Positions 22,001-35,600 of a stretch of DNA of 64,000 nucleotides are shown here, one piece after another; positions within the stretch are counted from its first letter, which is position 1; each line of letters starts with the position of its first letter. A program made the translations under genes and the position numbers. Where the stretch lies: assembly GCF_022539665.2 (NCBI RefSeq), contig NC_081334.1, forward strand, positions 2,666,001 through 2,730,000. Direction: 5' to 3'. Under the pieces are notes generated by a model. The model searched no databases. It was not told the origin of the DNA and saw nothing but the letters and a program-made list of their open reading frames with translations. The stretch comes from Daphnia carinata (taxonomy: Eukaryota; Arthropoda; Branchiopoda; Diplostraca; Daphniidae).

Positions 22001-25000
22001 TGCGTGTGGCCATTTATAGATCACTTGATTGGATGCTCTACATATATATAGGGTACGGCAACCCATACTGCTGATTTTCTTTTTTAGATGCAGAAAGGCC
22101 AATTGCAAACGGCCGTAATCTTGGACAGTATCGGATTCATGTCGAATCCATCGATCTTCATAGACTCCGTTTCATTGGCTTTCATTGGGATTCAGCCACT
22201 GGAAATTCCGATCGGCACTATGATCGTTCATTAGCATCGTCGATTTGCGTCCATCATCGTCAATGAGATTGCATCCCATACAAACCGAGAAACTGTTGAT
22301 TTCATCTTTAAAAACACAAACATTTAAAACAAAAAAGGCTATAATACGTCAGTGCATGTAACAAAACTCAATGGGGGATATGTGTTCCAGTACAATCTAA
22401 ATAGCTTTTCATCGCTTCTTTGCCGCATTCAGCAGCCATTGCAGCATGTAGACCGCATAGGCAGCAAGTTGACCTCTTGCTGTTCTCCTCTTACACACAC
22501 ACACGCAGAGAACATAGTATATAACCGGGTTTTTTTTTTTGTTCCTGGCTGTATATACTATTGCAGCTGGTTGGCGTATATAACGCTAGCTCGTTTCTAT
22601 TGATTTATCGAAAGTCGACCTTTTTTTTTTATTATTCTCCTTGTGCTATAGTCTCTACCCTGCTTTTTTTTTTCAAACTTTTGCCACAACGATTCACGTA
22701 TAGGTCGCTACAGTGTGGCCAAATGAAAGGAAACCGCATTAGAGTTTGGCCGGCCTATCTTAGGCATAAGGTCCACATGCAAATGGTGCCGACATCAATA
22801 ATTTAAAAACTGCCAAAGATGATCTGTACATTTATGGATTTTGTGATGCATACTCAAAAGGTTTTTTTGTTTTGCGATGAAAGTTGGAGACCTTGACAGT
22901 TGAAGCATTTTGGTATGTGTCCTTAAATGCATGTCTACCGTCCATTGTAGCTCAACCTGTCTGCAACAAGAAGAGAGTCGTCAGTAACATCCTTTTTTGT
23001 TAAAATTGATCAATTCCCCGCACTATTTTCTTCTTTTATAGGTTTCCACATAAAATCATAACCTTGTGCACACTGGTCTAGACGTTTCAGATATGTTTAT
23101 AACGTTCCCCAAAGAAATGCTCGTAACCGTTACGCGATCATGCAACGTTCAGCGGAAACTTCTTTCGGCCTCTGCGTCAATCGAATGAAAAGAGAGGGAA
23201 TCCATATTTGCATATTTCCAAGAAAAAGGGAAAGAAGAAAAAAATCATGAAGATGAACCAGGTGTTAAGAAGAACACGCTGTATACAGTTCGCGTAACAT
23301 TCGTAAGCAATAACAAGCTGCAAAGGAGAGTTGCTATTTCAAACAAACTGTGACAGTAGACATCGTCTTCTTGTTTGCCCTGTTTATCGATAGTGACTTT
23401 CCACCATTGTCAATTTTTTGCTCTGCCTATCGAAAAAGAAGGGAGCTGTGTGACACTTTATCGATTTACTATACATCTGTGAAACTCAAATGCACTCCCA
23501 ATCCTCTGTTGCGTAAACCCATTTTTTACTTTATCCTCTCTCTCTCTCTCTCTCTCTCTTTCCGTTGAATAATTAATAAAGCTAAATACGTTTGAGAATG
23601 AAAAAACAAAAAGCTGACTCACTGTTCTACACAAGTGCTCAATAGCGAACATGCAAGACAGTAAGGAAAATGGTTAGCCTATCTCAAATATAAATGAAAA
23701 AAGAGTTGAAAGAGATTTATAGTTGTAGCTCGACTAAGGTACTCTTGTTAGACACTGTCTCTCTCTCTCCCTGTGTGTCTATAAAGAGAATAGTGAGAGA
23801 TGTATAGCTTCAGAGTTTCGGGGTGGATGTCGCCAGCAAATAAACCCGATCGCAGTCGGAGCGTAATGATCCCGTCAACGGTCGACAACTCGGCACTCAC
23901 GCCAAGAAGCCTCTATATATCTCCTGTTATCGTATAAGGCCAGTATATATACATACATCCATGTATATATATATATATATATTTCTGTTTACATTAAACG
24001 ATCAAGAAAATATAGAAATACACGTAAAATAATGCGTTGTACTATTCAAAGGCGATCGTTTGTAATTCAACTCACGCAGCGAATATTTTCTCTTTTGATT
24101 TTTATATTAAATGCGTAAGAGTGTCCTTTACGAAACTTGACAGCCTACGCAGATTATGGAATGGGAAAAAAAAAGGGACACACTTCTTTTGCGTCATCCG
24201 TTGCATTCGGAGGAGAGCACCTCCATTTTCAGAAAATCTTGGCATATCTTATAGATTCTGCGTTCGGTTGTGTGCGTCTGCCGAACACAGAGAGCGGCAT
24301 ACAGAAAGAGCTTATATTAAATATACATCTCTCTCTTTTTCTTTTTATCCCGTTTTATTTTTATTTTCTTTCCCCCTTTTTTTTTGCATTGTTCGTTGTC
24401 TTATATATTTTATTCCTTATCTATATAAATTCTCCCATTTCCTTTCGCGCGCTGTCCTTATAGAGTATATCTATTGATTTGATTTGCTGGATGGGCGGAT
24501 GCGCACCAAGTCTACATAGCACCGCCACACCGACGCCGCAGTAGACAGGCGTCGCAGAGACATGTCATCGAAACCTCTCTCTCTCTCGACGAGTTGGACC
24601 GATGTAAAGCGAATTGTTTGTTTAAAAAAAAAAAACATTTTCAAAATAGACATCGCATACATCCTTGAGAAACGCATAAAAACTCACGAAAAAAATAGCT
24701 GAAATATCTTACCGATGAAATAAAATATTCAAAATGATTGAAAACGGAAATCAGTGGGTGTTTAAATACATTTTCTACGTAGTCGATAGCTGTGTTAAGT
24801 TAGCACTGCGGGGGAGTATAGACATGTACGTAAGAAGAGTTATAATGGAAGAAGAGGGGGACTTTTGCTTGTTTGTTTTTTTGAGCTTTTGGTGGGACAA
24901 CAAAACAATTGGAATGTTCCGTCTACTGCATTGTATACGTCTGATATTATATAGATCCGTTCCACTGCTGCGCAAGTGCAACCCCCTGACGTCGTTTTCC

Positions 25001-27606
25001 ATCATTCCCCTTGCGCTAGAAAATGTAAAACGAAAAAAAAAAAAATCCATGAAAATTCAAAAATAATATGAAATGTTGCACACCATTTTTTTTGTTTGTT
25101 TGTTATGTAAGTAAAAAAAAAATGTTGAATACACACAGACAAGAAAATGCGCTTTTGGTCCCCATTCCGAGCCTACCGCATCTTATCTTATTACAAGGTG
25201 GATGGACAGTGAATAAAAAAAAGGGATGGCGTGCATGGGCGAACTTGACGTGCTCGTTCGTGTCCCGTTGCATCGTTCACTGAACATCACCATTCTCATC
25301 ATCTTCTCCGTTTCCAATTATCTAAGAGCAACGAAATAAATAAAGGACACCCACCCAGTCCCCTGGCCAAAAACAAAACACAACCGTCACGAAAATCAAA
25401 GCTTTCGCATATACGCCCAACTATATGAAAAAAAAGGAAAAATCACGATGTCTATACAGCCCCATTATTATATGCCTGTACAGTGTGAGTGTATTTGTCA
25501 GCCCATGTCGCGGGGATGGACAGATGGCACTATAGGGACGTACACTCCATAACACTGTATCTGTTTTTATTTTTAATTGAATTTTTAAAAAATATAATAT
25601 TTCATAGCTGGAATGGTCAGAAGATGATGTCATCCATGGCTGAACATCGTCCAGGGCTTATTTCTTTCCCGTCAGTACTGGGCAGCACCGCGAAATAAGA
25701 ACATGTTCTTCGACGCCTATCCGAAAGATGCCAAACAAAGGTTAAACACCGCCCCCTGCTTATTTTGGTACGTTCAAATTTCTTTAACTGTAATGTCTTC
25801 TTTTATGTGTATGTCCTTAACAATACGGTTATTATAAGGGTTTTGTAATATATAGTGAAATGGCAAAGCGTAGGGCGCATGGTATAACGTCTACTATAGC
25901 GCCACGCAAAGTCAAATAAATCGCCCGGCTTCCAAAATCACCCGTCTCAAATGTGTCTGTGTTAGTCCAACGTCCGACCAGCTAAATTTATTGACTTGTT
26001 CCTACACTCGCACTGCACTGCTTAAAAAAAAAAAAAAAAAATAGATAAAATAAGTTTAAGAAAAAGAGAAAGGATTGATTGGGTCAGGGTAAGGACCTTA
26101 TCGTTGTCCGTGCAGGCATCGCGGGACCTTTGCGGTTTTTTCTTGCAAAGGCAACAGAACGTAATTTTTATTTGTAAAGCGGAAAAGAAGAAAAGAAAAG
26201 AAAAAAAGCAAGGGCGCTGTTGCCGCGCCTCTCCCTGTTACTCCGGCTCTCTTAACCCGGACGTACCCATGTCGTGACATCGATCCCATTTTTATATTTT
26301 TTTTTTCTTCTTTCTTCTCTCCTTCCGCTCCTCTTTGTGTGCGTAACGATATGACGAGTGATCACCATGGATATATAAGGCCGCATCGACACACTTGCTA
26401 TTTCTCCACTATAAAGACGATGGATATGAGGAACGACGGCGAGTCACTAGCTCGTCGGGACTCTTTTACCCGAATGGATCGAAACCTCATTCAGCGAGAG
26501 GCACTATTGAACAGTTCCCATCGTTTCGACAGTCCGAGAAAATAATAATAATAAAAAAAAATATATATATATAGAGGGAGAGAGAGAGTTTTTTCGTTCT
26601 TCATGCCTATTTTCATTCATCCGATGACGAAGATGACGACTTGATTGAAAAATCATTCTCTTCCACATCCCACGGGCAGAATAGTATTAAAGATGTGTCT
26701 GACCTTCATGAAAGAAATGTATTTTCACGTGGATAGTGACAATTTTCTTCCCTTTTTTTTTTTGAGAAGATACGTGGAATGGATAAATGGTATTGGAAAT
26801 GAGTTTGAAAAAGAAATCAAAGTTTTTTTGAATTCTGTCTCGGGTTGGGAAAAAAAAAAACAGCCAAAGCAAAGAATATGCAAAGTTCTACAAAAAATGT
26901 CACTGTGATTCAATTGAAAAATTTTCAAGACAGTTGTGTGGTTTGGTAAGGTTAGTATGAGGTGAAAAGATGGAAAAAATATATATGAGATGATTGAATC
27001 AAAGAATCGGTCAAGAATAACGAGTAAAAAAAAAAAATGCAAACACATAAAGTAGAGCCAATACAATTGACCGCCTCGGAGTCGTTATCGAATTTACGTT
27101 CTGGACGCGCCGACGCGTCGCGTTCACATTCTCCCGTAATCTACTCTTGTCTCCATGGCCTTCCCATCCTCCATTGCCGACGTCCCTGACGAGTCCTTTA
27201 TTTGGATACGGCCAATTACCATTTGGATCTGAGCAAATATTGAATCGACGTGCGTATAAGGCCGCTTCTGTTGTTGTGCGTCTGTCAAGGTGAAAAGACT
27301 GCAGTGCAGTTCATTTGAATAAACAGAAAAAAAAGTTAAATTCGGTTTGTTGATTTCCTTTACGATTTTCAGTAACAGAGGGCGCTGAGAGCTTTAAATA
27401 TTGACCGCTAGATGGTAGCAGCCAGCTGTGCAACACGTTCAACCACCTTATTCCATCCAGAGCTTTTATCGGTTGGCAGGCGAACAAATTTGAATCTGAA
27501 ACTTTAGCCCAACCGTCACGTTGTGAGGGGCGCGCAATAAATCGAAATTGATCAAGTTTAGAGGCGTCTCCCCAATTTTCTTTTCGAGTCAACCGAAAAC
27601 GAGAGA

Positions 27607-28089
27607 ATGTCGTACAAGAATATCTATTATTCGGACAAATACTACGACGACAAATATGAATACAGGTGAGTGACGAGCATTTTGTGGAAACGTTGGTAAA
27701 GCATTGGTTGTAGAGGCACATGTTCTTCACTTCTATTCTTGACAAATGGCAATTGCCAACATTTTCGGTTTTTAGCATGATATTATATTTACGCCGTTTC
27801 TTTACACTCGATACTTTTTTGACAGGCATGTTCAACTTCCAAAGGATCTTGCCAAACTTGTACCGAAAAGTCATCTAATGACGGAGGCCGAGTGGAGAGG
27901 GCTTGGTGTCCAGCAAAGCCAAGGCTGGATTCACTACATGATTCATCAACCTGGTAAGTCCCAGCCATTTAAATATCAAATCAAGTTTCAGATTGGTGAT
28001 AAACTTTCGGTCTTCGTATCACAGAGCCTCACATTCTGTTGTTCCGACGCCCAATCACCACACCCCCAATGGAAGAAAAAGAATCATAA
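27607..28089 (+). CDS. Cks: Cyclin-dependent kinase regulatory subunit (Cks1/Cks2 family)
   Basis: A small nuclear/cytoplasmic adaptor that binds CDKs and recognises phosphorylated threonines in their substrates. Exons 27607-27665, 27826-27953 and 28025-28089 join in phase to 83 residues, the family's usual size. Seen: [20 protein letters not shown], then [35 protein letters not shown], and the hinge [13 protein letters not shown]. The anion-pocket residues known from human CKS1 are conserved at the same numbers: K11, R20, S51, W54, R71. The C-terminal tail ([11 protein letters not shown]) is acidic rather than the Lys-rich human tail. All junctions are clean GT-AG. A TTTGAA hexamer at 27489, about 115 bases before the ATG, could be a cell-cycle CHR element, but six bases is weak evidence. 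Confidence 0.97.
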
Positions 28090-28376
28090 ACGAACAATCT
28101 TAAACTCCCTCCACTAAAAGCCAGCAAGTGCGATTAAAAGTGTTGCTATTGATAATTATTTCTTTTTTGACGTTTTCTTCTTCGATTCACCTTTTTCACT
28201 TCATCTTCCCACTTCTGTCATTTGTTCAACCTTCCCCGTCATTCCCTTCATGCTTAAAGATGTCTTTTTTCAGGCTCTTTTTTTTAGGCTTCCCAAAAAG
28301 CTGTTTTTTTTTCTTTCTCAGTTTAGTTGAGTGTTAATAGAGCCAGAGAACCTGTACAATATTCCGTATGTACCGT

Positions 28377-28382
28377 AATAAA
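28377..28382 (+). terminator. Candidate polyadenylation signal of the Cks gene
   Basis: AATAAA lies 288 bases after the Cks stop codon and about 255 bases before the LRRC49 start codon, on the same strand. It is the only canonical signal I noticed in this short intergenic gap. The cleavage site is not determined. Confidence 0.45.
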
Positions 28383-28637
28383 AACCCATGTTTCGCTGCT
28401 AACGCAGAAAGAAAACAGGATAAAATGATTTCGGACACCATCTGCTGGATTGTATAGGAACACACTCCATCCATCTATAAAGTAAAGCAGTGAACATGAA
28501 AACAAAAAACGGAAGATTGAAGCCTTCATGTTTAATAGCTGTGGGCAAGGCCTTACGTGAGTTTACTGGTTGCCACGGCCACGGAATCAACAAAGTGGTT
28601 TTTGAATGAAACTCTCGACAGTCATCCGAGTGGGACA

Positions 28638-31600
28638 ATGCAGAGGAGATCGTTTTCACATAAGAGGGTGGATTCGTTCCACTCGTTCAATGCCGCGAAA
28701 ACAAAATCTGCACCACTCAAGAGCGAATGGGGAGAAAACTTCATTATGGACAGGTAAATAATCGTGAACAAGTTGAGCACTATATATTTTTTATAACATT
28801 TCCCCTCTATTTGACTGTTGATTATTGAATTGGGGACATTGGCTGTCTACCCATTGCCAGGTGCGGTCTGCCATGCGTGCCTTCGCTCAAGGGCCGCGAA
28901 AACGTCCAGTTCATTTCCCTACAGCACAATTTGATCTGTCGGATCGATTCTTTGGCCTCCTTCCGGATGCTCAAAGTGCTGAACCTCTACGACAACAAAA
29001 TCGAACGGATATCGGGTCTTGACACGCTCACCTCTCTTCGAGTGTTGATGCTCGGTAAAAACAGGTACCGTAGCCATGCTCGTACTTTGACGGATTACCA
29101 GTCATTTCCCCTTGGCCAGCCTGACCTGCTGTATACTTTCTTTCCGATCAAGTCAGGCATAATATGAAACGAACAAAAATGATTGGACGTTCGTTTCACT
29201 GTTGTTGCTTGTTTTTTTTTTCTTAACTCCCCTCTTCTTGACTTCTCTCTCTTTTATGTACGTGTTTCTCAACTTTGACGTAGATTGAAAACGACGGAAG
29301 GGCTGGAGTCGTTGCAGAGCCTCGACATTTTGGACCTGCACGGCAACCAGATCGCCGCTCTGACGGGTATATCGCGCCTCCGGACTTTGCGTGTGCTAAA
29401 TCTGGCGGCCAATTCCCTCAAGAAGCTGCCCTCCCTTGACGGACTCCTCGCTCTCGAGGAGCTCAACGCCAAACGCAACCGAATCTGCAAGATCGTGCCG
29501 GAAGTGGCACACGCCAAGCGGCTCGAACGGCTCTACTTGAGCAACAACGAACTGCGTCGGTAAGTTTTTGGCGTACAGATGAAACACTTCCCACAACAAC
29601 AGCCGGTTTGAAATTACCATCGCAATATATAGAGAAAAGGGAAGATGGCACCAACTTTCTTTTTACTTTCTCTTTCCTTGGATAGTGTGTGCCCATTCGG
29701 CCGGAGTTCGAGAAAGAGCCACGGCTTTCTGCTTGTGACACAAGTTTTTGAGGGAATACGTCGCATGAAAAGGAGGTGAGGGGGGGACTCGGCTTAGACT
29801 TGAAGAGACGAAATGCCAGTGTGTGCATCATGGCGTGCGTGTGTGACGTAATAAGAGAGGTGGCCACGGGAATCGTTTATTTGCGTTGTCCAAAGTAGGA
29901 ACGGACGTCCCCAACGACACAAGAACAACGGAAGCGAACAGAGAAGGCGACGACGTTTTGAAAACAAACAAAACACTGTCTATAAAGCTTTTGGATTTTG
30001 AAAAAAAAGAAGACGAGGGGAAATAGACAAGAAAACTTAATAGTGGACTGGAAGCACCAGGTCGACGGGTTTTTTTATTTTATCGCGACCAGTTCAGTTA
30101 AATCGATGCGAACAAAAAATTGCAATACTCTCGTCGTTCTTTCTTTATTGTTAGCAAGGGCAGTAGTTTCCTTTTTGTTTTTCAAATGGCATTAAAAAAA
30201 AACGAATTTTGTGACTCATCTAAATTGATATGTCATGTACGTTGTAGTGTTATATTCAGAAAGCATGCTAAAGAGCATCAAACGAAAGGGTATTACTTTT
30301 GCCGCGGGCCGGATTGTATCCATATTGTGCACTAAAAAGCCTAGTCGGGGTTTGGATGACCAGCTTTTGGAACAGTAAAGCGTTCATTAAAAACGCATGT
30401 CACCTTGTCGTAATTCACTAGGTAAATGGATATGACCCTTCGCTATTTTATTGCAATTTCGTCGTAAACAATGGACAAAGTTCTCTTATTTAATCATCGT
30501 GTTCTGAATTGTTTGTAAACAGCAAAGCAGTAAATGATGTAATTGTCCAGCCGTTTCATTCTACCGAATTTGTATGTCACGTGTTTATCTCTGCTATATC
30601 CAAATGATCGTGTGTTCGTGCATTTGCAGGCTGGACGACCTGAGCCCGTTGAGTTTCCTCAACGGATTGAAGGAGCTCTCGCTGGACGGCAACCCGCTGA
30701 CTTTTAACGCCAACTACGTCCTGTACGCGGTCAGTTCGATGCGTTCGCTCGTTTTACTCGACCAAAATGTCATCTCTTGCGGACTGAGAGCCGAGGCGGA
30801 GACCTGGTCGTCTCAGCGCTTGCCGGCCAGCACAGCCAGCAGCCAAATGGACAAGATCAACCCGATTGTGACTGTCCAACACAAGGCTTCTGCTTCCGGC
30901 GTTGCCATCGGCACGATCAAGAGCTCCGGCATGTCCAGCAAGTTCCACCAGCGCAATGTCGCCGTCGTCCGGCCCATGAGCACGACACATCAGCCGGAAC
31001 AAGACCATCACGAGACTCCGCCACAAGCGGAAGGTTTGACGGGGCAGGTTGGCAGCCCCCCGATTGCCCACGAACCGCCCCGTTGTCATAGCCCGGGTCC
31101 GATGGCATCGCCATTAAATCGTGTTTGGTCAGGAGCGGTGACCCTCCGCGGCGCAAGTCCTTCCGACAGATCGCCTTCTCGGCGATGGTGTGCAACGCGG
31201 CAGCGCCTCGGCCGGCGGCCGATGATAGCGAAGACAGGCCCGTCTTCCGTTTCAGTCTCCGCCCACCGACAGCCGAATGGAACGAGAAAATCGAAAGGCG
31301 GACCACCGGAAAGCGAACGACCAGCAGCGGCGGTGGCGGCAGCAGCAATTGTAACAGACGACGCGATCGATCGCGTGTCGCCATCGAGTTTGACGATTCT
31401 TCCAGTTCGTGGAATTCCGACTCGGACGACTCGGATACGGCGTCCACCGCGTCCACGCAGTCCAGGAAACCGGCCGCCAGGTTGCCCTGCCGCGTTTCAA
31501 CTGCACCGACGGCCAGCGGTGCGACGATGAACTTGAGTCGCGGCGTCTCGTCGAGCAAAGCGCCGACGTCGTTGGCCAATCAGAAGCTGAGCGCCACGAT

Positions 31601-32675
31601 TGGGATGAACATCAAAGAGCAGTTGCGCGACCTGCGGATTATCGTCGGCGAAGAGGAGGTGCACATTACCGGTTTGAACATTGTCCGCATGCTGCACAAC
31701 ATGCACTGGTCGGCCGATGAAGTGGATTTGTTTCACATGATCGTCTTTTACGGCCTCAGCTTCGATCAGCTGTGTCCGCATTACGCGTCCATCCGCAAAC
31801 TGTTCCCCAACTTGCGCAATTTCGCCTTCCGCAAGATGGCCATCCCGCCGACGTTGCGTCAGATCAACGCCCTGGCCAAACTGGAAAGCTCGTCGTGGTT
31901 TCGATGGACCATCAGCGTCGAGACGCTCGTCCCAACGCCAGAGCCGTTGAGGGCCGCCTGGAAGTTGTACGCCATTTATCGGTTGCATCCATTCGGATTG
32001 GATCAGATCGACGGAGAGCCGATTGGACCCGAAGACGTGGCCAATGCCGAGGACCACTACGATACGCTCGATGCTCTTGTCTTGTTAACAGCGCCATCAA
32101 CGGCCATCCGGAGACAATTTGATCGGTTCCACGATGCTGGACAAAGTCCGTCATCGTCGTCTTCTTCTTCTGGATCTTCGGACGTTGGCGGGGCTGCGTG
32201 CCAACAGCAGCAACAGTCACGTGATAACGAGTACGGCCTCTTGATGAGGAAGCGAGCCATTCGTGCCACGTTTCAACCGTTCAAGGTGTGTCTGTGAATT
32301 GATTATTTTTAAATGAGGCTGCTGTCGCGATCCACAACGATCCGTCAGTGTCGTTCGTGGAAATATTCCATCAATCCGACGTTGTTGTTTTTTGTTGCTT
32401 TTCTTCTCGTGCGTGACTTGGTTTCTAAACTTTCATATTTATTCATTCCTTTCAATTTTTCTGTTTAGGAAACGAAGCACTTACGAAATCGTACAGCGCA
32501 TCTGAAATACATTGCCGAGTACGGTATGGAAGTGGCCATCAAGTTGAGTTTCCTGTCCCAAAACTGGGAACGTCTTTTGACCGACATGGTGGAAACTGCA
32601 GCAGACGAAGTGCAAGACGAAGCTGTTTACAAGAGGACCAAGATGGCTCAGATGAGGAGCAACTCGAATGCCTGA
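28638..32675 (+). CDS. LRRC49: LRRC49-like leucine-rich-repeat protein (tubulin polyglutamylase complex subunit)
   Basis: LRRC49 is a scaffold subunit of the TTLL1 tubulin polyglutamylase complex, acting on axonemal and neuronal microtubules. Exons: 28638-28753, 28861-29064, 29284-29559, 30630-31047, 31092-32285, 32469-32675 (about 804 residues if the 44-base intron is real). Leucine-rich repeats occupy roughly residues 55-235, for example FISLQHNLI, LNLYDNKIERISGLDTL, LDILDLHGNQIAAL, LEELNAKRNRI and LERLYLSNNELR. They track human LRRC49 block by block, including SLRVLMLGKNR. A Ser/Arg/Asp-rich linker follows, then a conserved C-terminal domain from GMNIKEQLRDLRIIV through VDLFHMIVFYGLSFDQL, FPNLRNFAFRKM and WKLYAIYRLHPFGLDQIDG. 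The last exon is an alpha-helical tail ending RSNSNA. The start ATG is the first in its exon, with an in-frame stop upstream; an earlier start exon is possible. Oddity: the reading frame changes near 31048-31132 (see findings). Confidence 0.88.
29560..30629. other. Longest intron of the LRRC49-like gene
   Basis: About 1.1 kb between the third and fourth exons, bounded by CG^GTAAGT and TTTGCAG^G. AT-rich. No nested gene or RNA recognised. Confidence 0.65.
31048..31091 (+). other. Possible 44-base intron, or frameshift, inside the LRRC49-like gene
   Basis: The frame open from 30630 and the frame open to 32285 differ by one base, and the downstream frame has a TAG at 31089-31091. Removing 31048-31091 (CAG^GTTGGC ... 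TGTCATAG^CCC) rejoins them in phase 0. It is GC-rich and very short, so a one-base assembly error downstream of 31091 is a serious alternative. Confidence 0.4.
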
Positions 32676-35600
32676 TTGGAATATACTGTTTTTCTTTTCT
32701 TTTTTTTTTTCCTTTTTTTTTCTATTTATTCATTCAAACAAACAAAACAAAATTGACATAGAGAATATGAAAATCTAGCTTTTGTTTTTTATGCAAATTT
32801 ACGTGCTTTTCGTATCGTTGCTGTGGTTAATCAATGTTATTTTCGACCTTGCCAAAGAAAGGCATAAAATTACGAAAGAAACAAAAAAAAAAAAAAAAAA
32901 AAGAGAGGGAGAGAGACGTAAAAAAAAAAAGGAAAGTTGTGAAAGCGTAATGTTGGAAGAAGAGAAATATACGTGGCAACGCCAAATGTTCTTTACTTTC
33001 TCGCGCCTGTATTTCCCAGGGTGTGTGAGTGTCTGGTGTGTGTCCAAGCAAAGTAAACACAAAAGATGGTGGTGAGTTGTGCATGTCGTACTGTGCCCTA
33101 TGTTACTCCACCCCTGCACCACGTTTTGTGTTGAATTTCAGCGAAACGGTTGCACTGAGAGACGTCAGAAGGGAGATAACAAGAAATTCAACTATTCGTA
33201 GAGGTAATTCGTAAAATCGATAACGAAATATGTAAATTATTTTTACCAACGGTTTGCACATAATATGGTGAAGAACGAATCACGAATGAAGATGAAAGTA
33301 AGGCCGCAACTGCTTATCTAGGTTATCCACCTTGTCCTGGTTATTATTTTGACAAACACAAACTATTAGATAATAGTTTAAAATCTAATCATTCAAAATC
33401 TCTGCTTTCAGGCAATAATGGATATCTTTTGGGTGTTAGCTTACGTTTAATCTTTCGCCAACGTTTCATAAGTTGCTGATGTGGACTCACGTCTTGTAGT
33501 TTCTGCATCCACATGTATTCACATCATATCTAATGTTAACATTATATCATATCAGGTGGCTTATCGATGTGAATCTCTTTGTTATCACATTCAGCACAGG
33601 GCATGGATCATGAGTGCTGGCGATAGATTGCAGCCTATAGAGTTTGAAACATTGAAGAGCTCTGTGCTCAGCAACAAAGGCAGAAGCATTGGCCATTTTC
33701 ATATTTAATGACGAATGCCCCATGTCGTGCATGACACAGCCAGTGACCCTGCTGGTTCGCTGTGATAGAAAAGCCTGTGGTTTCCCATTGTGGGTCTGGT
33801 TACTATGGGAAACCAAACTACAGCCAACCACTACATCCTGCTGATAAAAACTTAATGCTATCGATAGATTGTACATTGATCCCGTAGATTTTTCCAATAC
33901 CTAGACTGACGGGGTACCCATGTTTTCGAATCGCAGTTGGTTCACCCGGAAATCGAATGTTTATCCAGCAAACAAACAAATAATGCCGATTGTATTTGCG
34001 AGAACACGATTTCTTTTGTTGACGTGACGGGACAAGTTGAGTGCCAAGGTTATTGGCTGCATGATACTAGATGATCATTTATGGAGATGACTCAACACGC
34101 TTCGCTACTGATGGCGCCTGCGTCTGCTTGCACATTGCATGTGGTCACAAACAACGGAAAAAAAAAAGTGGCAAGTTTTTTGCAGAGATGTTGTGAAATG
34201 TTGAAAGGCTTTTATCCGTCTGTCTTCGACTCTTTTCCCTCGTGAGCTTCTTCTGTGGAAAAAAAAAAGGAGAGCACAAATATCCACGGCGACTGTGCGG
34301 ATTCCGCTGGTCCAGCCGGCTCCTCACACCCTCCTCTATAGCATCTCCTCCTCCAGTAGTGGTAGCCGAGCCACCCGACACGGTCGTCTATCAACCCGTG
34401 CTCGTCGTGTGTGTTCCGTTGGCTCCCTTTTGTTTTGTTTTTTCGGATACAAAAACTCTTTCCGTGTTGGTTTCTTTATCCAATAAGATTTCGGTAATTG
34501 AAAGATATTTCTCTTCTTCGCACTGTGTTCTCGTCAAGTTGTTTACCGAGATGAAACGCACGTCGGGGCCCAGTGTTTGAGCTTTGATTTATTCATCGTT
34601 GGGTATTCTCGTTTATTGGTTCTATGGCACGTAGATCAATTTGATTAAGACCAAGTGCATCCCCCCCCCCCCACCGACCACATCGTTCCCCCAGTTTCTT
34701 CTTTTATTGTTTTCTCCGGCCAATTTTTTTTTAGTAGTGAAAAAAAAAAAGGGAGAGGATAAATGAGAATCAAATGAAAAAGCAGAACGTGTGGTTTTTT
34801 TTTTTTTTCCCTTTAATTGTGAAACAGCAAATGTCCAGCCGGGATGCTGTCGTCCGCTAACAAACGACGCACTCGTTTCTTTTTGGAGATGGTTCAAGTC
34901 TTTCAGCTCGTGACCATTAAGAGGAAAAAAATAACTTACAAAAGGAGGAAGATGAAGGAAGAAAAGAATAGATTTTTATTGTAATTTCTTTTTTTTTTTT
35001 TTGCTTGTTATTATGGCCAATTTTGCTCGACTGACCACCGCCCCTATTTCACAGCTGCGTGAACAAACGAAACATACCCAAGGATTTCTTAACGGCCATT
35101 TTTCTTATCCGTTTTATGGATGCCGATTCCGGGTATAGAAAGTTGTTCGAAAATTGTAGAAAGGGGAATTGACGAAAGAAGAAAAACGGATTAGGATTCA
35201 CGCCACGTTGATCATTTATGATCCCACTCATATCGTACCTCCCTTTACGATTCGCCCCCCCCCCCTTTCTTCTTTTCGGTCAGACCGTAGGTGGGAGCAT
35301 GTTCTTATTCTTCCTCCACAAACTCGATATGAAGGTTTAGAAAGAAGTTGTCGGATCAATCGATAAGCAATTCATGAACAGCTAGATGTTATGTAGGTGG
35401 TCAGCCGGCCAAGGTATGGACGTGTGGGGTACATGATGTGTGTTATTCGGAATATCGGGAACCCGATGGTACCAACGGCTGGTATGTCCGCAAGGCTACA
35501 CTTCTTTATGCCTCGTACCATCCGATCTGTAGGATGGTAATGACTACTGGGAAAAAGGCCGGAAGCATATACATCGAATTCAATTGTTTTTTGTTATTAT

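Larger units (their letters stand above)
14412..27606. other. Long non-coding region between the sodium channel and Cks genes
   Basis: About 13 kb without a confident gene. AT-rich, with (TA) runs at 16928-16951, about 20036-20055, 20868-20889 and 23963-23982, CT runs at 23538-23560, a minisatellite at 17290-17403 and two tRNA-like fragments at 18136-18170 and 19012-19090. Given its position upstream of a neuronal channel it is a natural place for 5' UTR exons and enhancers, which is inference. Confidence 0.5.

Noticed and set aside
27311-27874. A 187-codon open frame on the minus strand over the Cks gene
   Set aside because: It is antisense to two Cks exons whose plus-strand protein is unmistakable. 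The minus frame has no recognisable motif.
33547-33897. Minus-strand 116-codon open frame
   Set aside because: No recognisable motif, ordinary base composition and no splice context; kept only as a note in the intergenic entry.
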